Shown here piece by piece: positions 60,260 to 64,000 of a stretch of 64,000 nucleotides of DNA. Origin of the DNA: Schauerella fraxinea (GTDB lineage: Bacteria; Pseudomonadota; Gammaproteobacteria; Burkholderiales; Burkholderiaceae_B). Positions within the stretch are counted from its first letter, which is position 1. Every line of letters begins with the position of its first letter. Under the pieces are notes generated by a model that searched no databases, had not been told where the DNA came from, and worked only from the letters and a program-made list of their open reading frames with translations. The DNA is taken from the NCBI GenBank assembly GCA_030849945.1, contig JAVDKK010000001.1, positions 1,302,001-1,366,000 on the forward strand. The letters run 5' to 3'. Made by a program: the position numbers and the translations under genes.

Positions 60260-61222
60260 ATGCCCTTAACCGCTTTTCAATCGCCCAATCGTCTGCTCGC
60301 GCGGCTCAAGCCGCGGCATCTTACCCTCATCACCCAACTCGCCGATCTAGGCTCGGTCACGCGCGTCGCGCGTGCGCTGGGCATCAGCCAGCCGGCCGCG
60401 ACCAAAGCGCTGGCCGAAGTGGAAGATATCTTCGAAGGGCCGTTGTTCTTGCGTAGCACCACCGGCATGTTGCCTACACCGTTAGGCGAGTTGGCCATCA
60501 CGCGTGCGCATCACATGCTGCAGGACCTCGATCATTGGTCCAGCGACATGGCATCGTTGCGCAGTGGTCGTTCAGCGCATTTGCGCATCGGCGCCGTGCC
60601 GTATGTGTCGGGTGAATTGCTCACGCAGGCGCTCGTGCGCATGCACGCTGACGACAACGTCACGATCACCTTGCATCGCGCTACGACCGACGTATTGATG
60701 AAAATGCTTGCCGGCCGAGAAATCGATTGCGTGATCGGCCGTGCATCAGCCGTCGTGATGGCGGCCGACGTCGAACATGAAATCCTCTTTACCCAACGCG
60801 CCGCCATGATTGCGCATCCCCGTCTGGCCGCGCGTCTCGGACGACGCGCCTTGGACTGGCATGCGCTGGCCCAGATGAACTGGATCCTGCCGTCGCCCAC
60901 CACCCCCGTCGGAATCATGGTCACCGAACTGTTCACGCGCGCTTCGGCACGGCCGCCGATGCCCATGTTCGAGACGTATTCGGTGGACGTGATCGCCGGC
61001 GCGATTCGCAATGACGAGTCTGTGTTGTCGATCGTGCCGGAAGATATCGCACGCGATTTGCAGCGCACGGCCGGTGTGGGCATCGTGCCTTGGACCATGG
61101 ATTGGGCGCTGCCGCCGATCAGTTTGATTCGCCGGGTACGCGATGCGCCGCTGCCGGCGGAAGAGAAGTTCGCTGTCTTGCTGCGCGAGCTCTGTGTGGC
61201 CATGCGAGCGCGCGCCGAATAG
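60260..61222 (+). CDS. LysR-family regulator divergent from the gamma-glutamyltransferase
   Basis: LTTR of 320 residues. HTH about 18-75: KPRHLTLITQLADLGSVTRVARALGISQPAATKALAEVEDIFEGPLFLRS; effector domain from about 105 (LRIGAVPYVSGELLTQALVRMHADDNVTITLHRATTDVLMKMLAGREIDCVIGRAS). This is the GbpR/CbbR-like branch with the SQPAATKALAEVE helix. It is divergent from the gamma-glutamyltransferase/Bug/GAF genes. It probably controls them. Confidence 0.9.
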   Translation: MPLTAFQSPNRLLARLKPRHLTLITQLADLGSVTRVARALGISQPAATKALAEVEDIFEGPLFLRSTTGMLPTPLGELAITRAHHMLQDLDHWSSDMASLRSGRSAHLRIGAVPYVSGELLTQALVRMHADDNVTITLHRATTDVLMKMLAGREIDCVIGRASAVVMAADVEHEILFTQRAAMIAHPRLAARLGRRALDWHALAQMNWILPSPTTPVGIMVTELFTRASARPPMPMFETYSVDVIAGAIRNDESVLSIVPEDIARDLQRTAGVGIVPWTMDWALPPISLIRRVRDAPLPAEEKFAVLLRELCVAMRARAE

Positions 61223-61402
61223 CGGCCGCTTGGCTATTGATCGGAGCGCGCCGGGGCTGCGCGACGCGGCCATCTTCGGGATGGATAGGGGCAGGTGCCG
61301 TAATTCTTTATGTCGTCACTTAGCTAAATGACGAAGTGAAACGCGCGAGGGCGGACTGCCCAACCCTGATCATCGCGACGGTCCTGCCCCTCGCACGGCT
61401 TA

Positions 61403-61885
61403 TCAGTCGCGGAAATTCTCGTACTGCAGCGGGAGTTCGACGTCTGTTTTACGCAGCAATGCGATGGCGTCTTGCAGGTCGTCGCGCTTTTTGCCGGTTA
61501 CGCGGAGTTTGTCGCCGTTGATCTGCGTTTCGACTTTGAGCTTGGCGGCCTTGATGGCGGCGATCAGTTTCTTGGATTGCGCTTGCTCGATCCCTTGCTT
61601 GATCGTCACTTTCTGACGGGCACCCCCCAGATTGACGAGCGGATCGGCCGCATCCAGGCAGCGCACATCGATCTTGCGCGCCGAAAGGCGGCCGCGCAAA
61701 ATGTCCATCATCTGACCGAGCTGGAATGCGCTGGGGGCGATCAGCGTGACCACATACTCTTCCAATTCGAATTTCGCATCCGTACCCTTGAAGTCGAAAC
61801 GCGTGGAAAGCTCGCGATTGGCCTGATCGACCGCATTCGTGATTTCGTGTTTGTCCACTTCGGAGACGACGTCGAACGATGGCAT
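61403..61885 (-). CDS. yajQ: YajQ/DUF520 nucleotide-binding protein
   Basis: YajQ protein of 160 residues starting MPSFDVVSEVDKHEITNAVDQANRELSTRFDFKGTDAKFELEEYVVTL. The signature features of YajQ are clear, and the tail is DDLQDAIALLRKTDVELPLQYENFRD. The family binds nucleotides, and some members bind cyclic di-GMP. GGAG lies about 6 bases upstream of the ATG at 61885; the upstream in-frame start has no support. It lies on the same strand as the helicase (67-base gap). Confidence 0.95.
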   Translation of the reverse strand: MPSFDVVSEVDKHEITNAVDQANRELSTRFDFKGTDAKFELEEYVVTLIAPSAFQLGQMMDILRGRLSARKIDVRCLDAADPLVNLGGARQKVTIKQGIEQAQSKKLIAAIKAAKLKVETQINGDKLRVTGKKRDDLQDAIALLRKTDVELPLQYENFRD

Positions 61886-61952
61886 GAGCACTCCAGTACA
61901 AGCAAATAAAAGGTAGGCCGCCATTGTAGCGGGCCTCTACACCTTCGCACCG

Positions 61953-64000
61953 CTATACGGTCTCCACCTGCCACCAGCTGGGCAGCAGCGCGCGCACGTC
62001 GCGCCGCGCGAATCGGTCATCCAGCAGATACACCACGCCGCGGTCGGCCTCATCGCGGATCACGCGGCCGGCCGCCTGCACGACTTTGCCCAGACCCGGA
62101 AATAGATAGGTGTAGTCGTAGCCCGCGCCGAATTCGGTTTGCATGCGCGCTTCGATCTGGGCGTTGACGTCATTGACTTGCGGCATGCCCAACGTGGCGA
62201 TGAAGGCGCCGATCAAACGATCGCCCGGCAGGTCCACGCCTTCGCCGAACGCACCGCCCAGCACGGCGAAGCCGATGCCGCGCTGGCCGGCTTCGAAGCG
62301 CGCCAGAAATTTCACGCGCGCCGCATCGTCCATGCGCCGCGTCTGCAACCACACGGGCACGTGGGGGTGACGTGTCGCGAAAGTGTCGGCCAGCTTATCG
62401 AGGTAGTCGTAGCTGCTGGTAAAGCTCAAGTAATTGCCCGGCCGCGTCTGAAATTGTGCGGCCATCAGATCGGCGATCGGGGCGAGCGACGCGCCGCGGT
62501 CGCGATAGCGTGTGGATACGCGTTTGGTGAGCTTCACCTGCAGTTGTTCCGCGGTGAAGGGCGCCGCCACGTCGATCGTCCGCGTGGTTTCGGGCAGGCC
62601 CAGTGTGTCGCGGTAATAATGGCTGGGCGCAAGCGTGGCCGAGAACAACGTGACGGTTTCGGCCGCCGCGAAGCGCGGTGCCAGTTGCCTGGCCGGAATC
62701 AGATTGCGCAGCGTCAAGGTAGGGCGCTCGGCACCGCCCTTGGACACCGGTGCCGCGCTGTCGGCGGCCACGTCGAAGATGGTGTTGGGATCCTGCAGCT
62801 CGCTCATGCGAAAAAAATGGAGCAGATCGAAGTAGAGGCGCAGCGTATCGGGCGGGAAACTGTCGGCTTGCTGATCCAGCGCTTCGCTGAACGTGACGAT
62901 GGCACCCTTGATCGCATTGTGCAGATGCGCGGGTGAGTCGTCGCGCGCGAGATAGTTGCCGTTGGCAGGCGCCGCGGCCGACGTCCAGGCTCGCGCCACA
63001 TCGCCGATGGCGCGGCGGGCCACCTTTGGCGCCGCGGCGCGGGCGTCGCGCAATACGGCACCGTCCAAGGGCGCGCTATACATGGCGCGCGCCCGGTCGA
63101 CCAGGTTGTGGGCTTCGTCCACCAGCAAGCCGACGCGCCATTCGTTTTGCAGCGTCAACATATACAACGCCGCGCTGAAGTCGAAGTAATAGTTGTAGTC
63201 GCCGACAATGACATCGCTCCAGCGCGACAGCTCTTGCGCCAGGTAGTAGGGGCAGACAGCGTGCTCCAGCCCGATGCGGCGCAAGGTATGGCGATCCATG
63301 GTGCGGGCGTCGACGGCGGCCGTGCGCGCCGCGGGCAAACGATCGTAAAACCCGCGTGCTAAAGGGCACGCGTCGCCATGGCAGGCTTTGTCTGGATGCT
63401 CGCACGCCTTTTCACGTGCCGTGAGCTCGAGAATTCGCAGGTTGGGGCGTGGCGTGAGGTGCGTGAGCGCATCCAGGGCGAGCTGACGGCCAGGCGATTT
63501 TGCCGTGAGAAAGAAAATCCGATCCAGGCCGTCTTCACCCATGCGCTTGAGCAGCGGAAACAAGGTGCCCAACGTTTTGCCGATCCCGGTGGGCGCCTGC
63601 GCCAGCAGGGCCGTGCCGTCGCGCGCGGCGCGATACACCGCCACCGAAAGTTCGCGTTGTCCGCGACGAAAGGCGCCAAACGGAAACGCCATCGTTTTGA
63701 GATCGCTGCTGCGCGCCTGCACATGGGCCAGTTCTTGAGCAGCCCACGTTTCGAACCGCGCGCATTGCGCTTCGAAAAATGCCTGCAGTGCTTCGGCGGT
63801 GTACGTTTCGGTGAGCACCGTTTCGCTCTCTTCGCCGATATCCCAATACACCAGGGCGACGTTCAATTCGGCGAGTTCGCGCTCGCGGCACAGCATCCAG
63901 CCATAAAGCTTGGCTTGCGCCCAATGCAGGTGCCGATGATTTTCGGGCTGGCGGCTCAGGTCGCCGCGATGGGTTTTGATTTCCTCGAGTTGGTTGCGCA
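61953..64000 (-). CDS. XPD/DinG-type ATP-dependent helicase with a PD-(D/E)XK-like nuclease segment, 5' end cut by the window
   Basis: The frame is open from the right edge to 61953. Upstream of the first internal ATG (63896) the same frame still codes LEEIKTHRG and LHWAQAKLYGWML, so the true start lies outside. EIK resembles the E-x-K of PD-(D/E)XK nucleases such as Cas4/AddB-like domains. Helicase motifs are Walker A APTGIGKT, four Cys for an FeS cluster (CEHPDKACHGDAC plus LEHAVCPYY), DEAH (VDEAHNLVDRA), and motif VI-type QAAGRVIRDEADRG. It is probably a 5'-3' DNA helicase for repair, with a nuclease partner fused upstream. Clear family, partial gene. Confidence 0.88.
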   Translation of the reverse strand, partial: RNQLEEIKTHRGDLSRQPENHRHLHWAQAKLYGWMLCRERELAELNVALVYWDIGEESETVLTETYTAEALQAFFEAQCARFETWAAQELAHVQARSSDLKTMAFPFGAFRRGQRELSVAVYRAARDGTALLAQAPTGIGKTLGTLFPLLKRMGEDGLDRIFFLTAKSPGRQLALDALTHLTPRPNLRILELTAREKACEHPDKACHGDACPLARGFYDRLPAARTAAVDARTMDRHTLRRIGLEHAVCPYYLAQELSRWSDVIVGDYNYYFDFSAALYMLTLQNEWRVGLLVDEAHNLVDRARAMYSAPLDGAVLRDARAAAPKVARRAIGDVARAWTSAAAPANGNYLARDDSPAHLHNAIKGAIVTFSEALDQQADSFPPDTLRLYFDLLHFFRMSELQDPNTIFDVAADSAAPVSKGGAERPTLTLRNLIPARQLAPRFAAAETVTLFSATLAPSHYYRDTLGLPETTRTIDVAAPFTAEQLQVKLTKRVSTRYRDRGASLAPIADLMAAQFQTRPGNYLSFTSSYDYLDKLADTFATRHPHVPVWLQTRRMDDAARVKFLARFEAGQRGIGFAVLGGAFGEGVDLPGDRLIGAFIATLGMPQVNDVNAQIEARMQTEFGAGYDYTYLFPGLGKVVQAAGRVIRDEADRGVVYLLDDRFARRDVRALLPSWWQVETV

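Overview
The window looks like chromosomal DNA of a high-GC betaproteobacterium, most plausibly Burkholderiales near Alcaligenaceae (Bordetella, Achromobacter and relatives). The reasons are strong G/C bias at third codon positions, three orphan Bug-type solute receptors, many IclR and LysR regulators, and short operons for organic-acid and amino-acid catabolism. This is inferred from gene content, not from a marker gene. I see no rRNA, tRNA, phage, insertion sequence or CRISPR array. About 57 protein genes fill the window; the first and last run off its edges.

Layout: 0-1.6 kb, the N-terminal part of a PAS sensor histidine kinase. 1.9-7.5 kb, a dipeptide-type ABC importer (receptor, two permeases, double ATPase) with a duplicated tautomerase. 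7.7-9.2 kb, an exported amidohydrolase. 9.2-12.5 kb, a polar amino-acid ABC importer plus a ureohydrolase that has lost one metal ligand. 12.8-16.3 kb, an IclR regulator, an Ldh2-type dehydrogenase and a DASS carboxylate transporter. 16.5-19.3 kb, copper resistance copA-copB. 19.4-21.6 kb, an MFS transporter with a PF04909 amidohydrolase. 21.9-26.4 kb, a GT9 glycosyltransferase, a polysaccharide deacetylase and a YdeP-type molybdopterin oxidoreductase. 26.4-30.8 kb, a DUF2945 protein, a TauD-type dioxygenase, a Bug receptor, a tartrate-dehydratase-like enolase and its LysR regulator.

30.8-35 kb holds a signalling locus: a soluble PAS chemoreceptor divergent from a compact phosphorelay operon of HTH-receiver, GAF hybrid kinase and HPt protein. 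35-39.8 kb has an esterase, then malate synthase G and GlcG divergent from a GlcC-like regulator, with two TGGT-N3-ACCA sites between them. 39.9-42.6 kb has a small secreted protein, an ECF sigma/anti-sigma pair, an RcnB-like protein and a tiny glycine-rich lipoprotein. 42.7-47.3 kb has a nitrilase / class V aminotransferase / SnoaL operon, then an Lrp regulator divergent from dadA. 47.4-52 kb has an IclR regulator with an acyl-CoA ligase, a Bug receptor and a crotonase. 52.3-56.5 kb is a probable lysine or 2-aminoadipate catabolic locus (HglS, LysR, ALDH7-type dehydrogenase). 56.6-61.2 kb has a GAF protein, a Bug receptor, a gamma-glutamyltransferase and a LysR. 61.4-64 kb has YajQ and a truncated XPD-type helicase carrying a nuclease-like motif.

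Most of the window is scavenging and catabolism of organic acids and amino acids, each small operon paired with its own regulator. The most notable items are the four-gene phosphorelay/chemoreceptor locus, palindromes that suggest an IclR regulon at 12.5-16.5 kb, the ureohydrolase with GGDG instead of GGDH, and three intergenic tandem-repeat tracts of different period (22, 9 and 15 bp) clustered at 52-58.3 kb.
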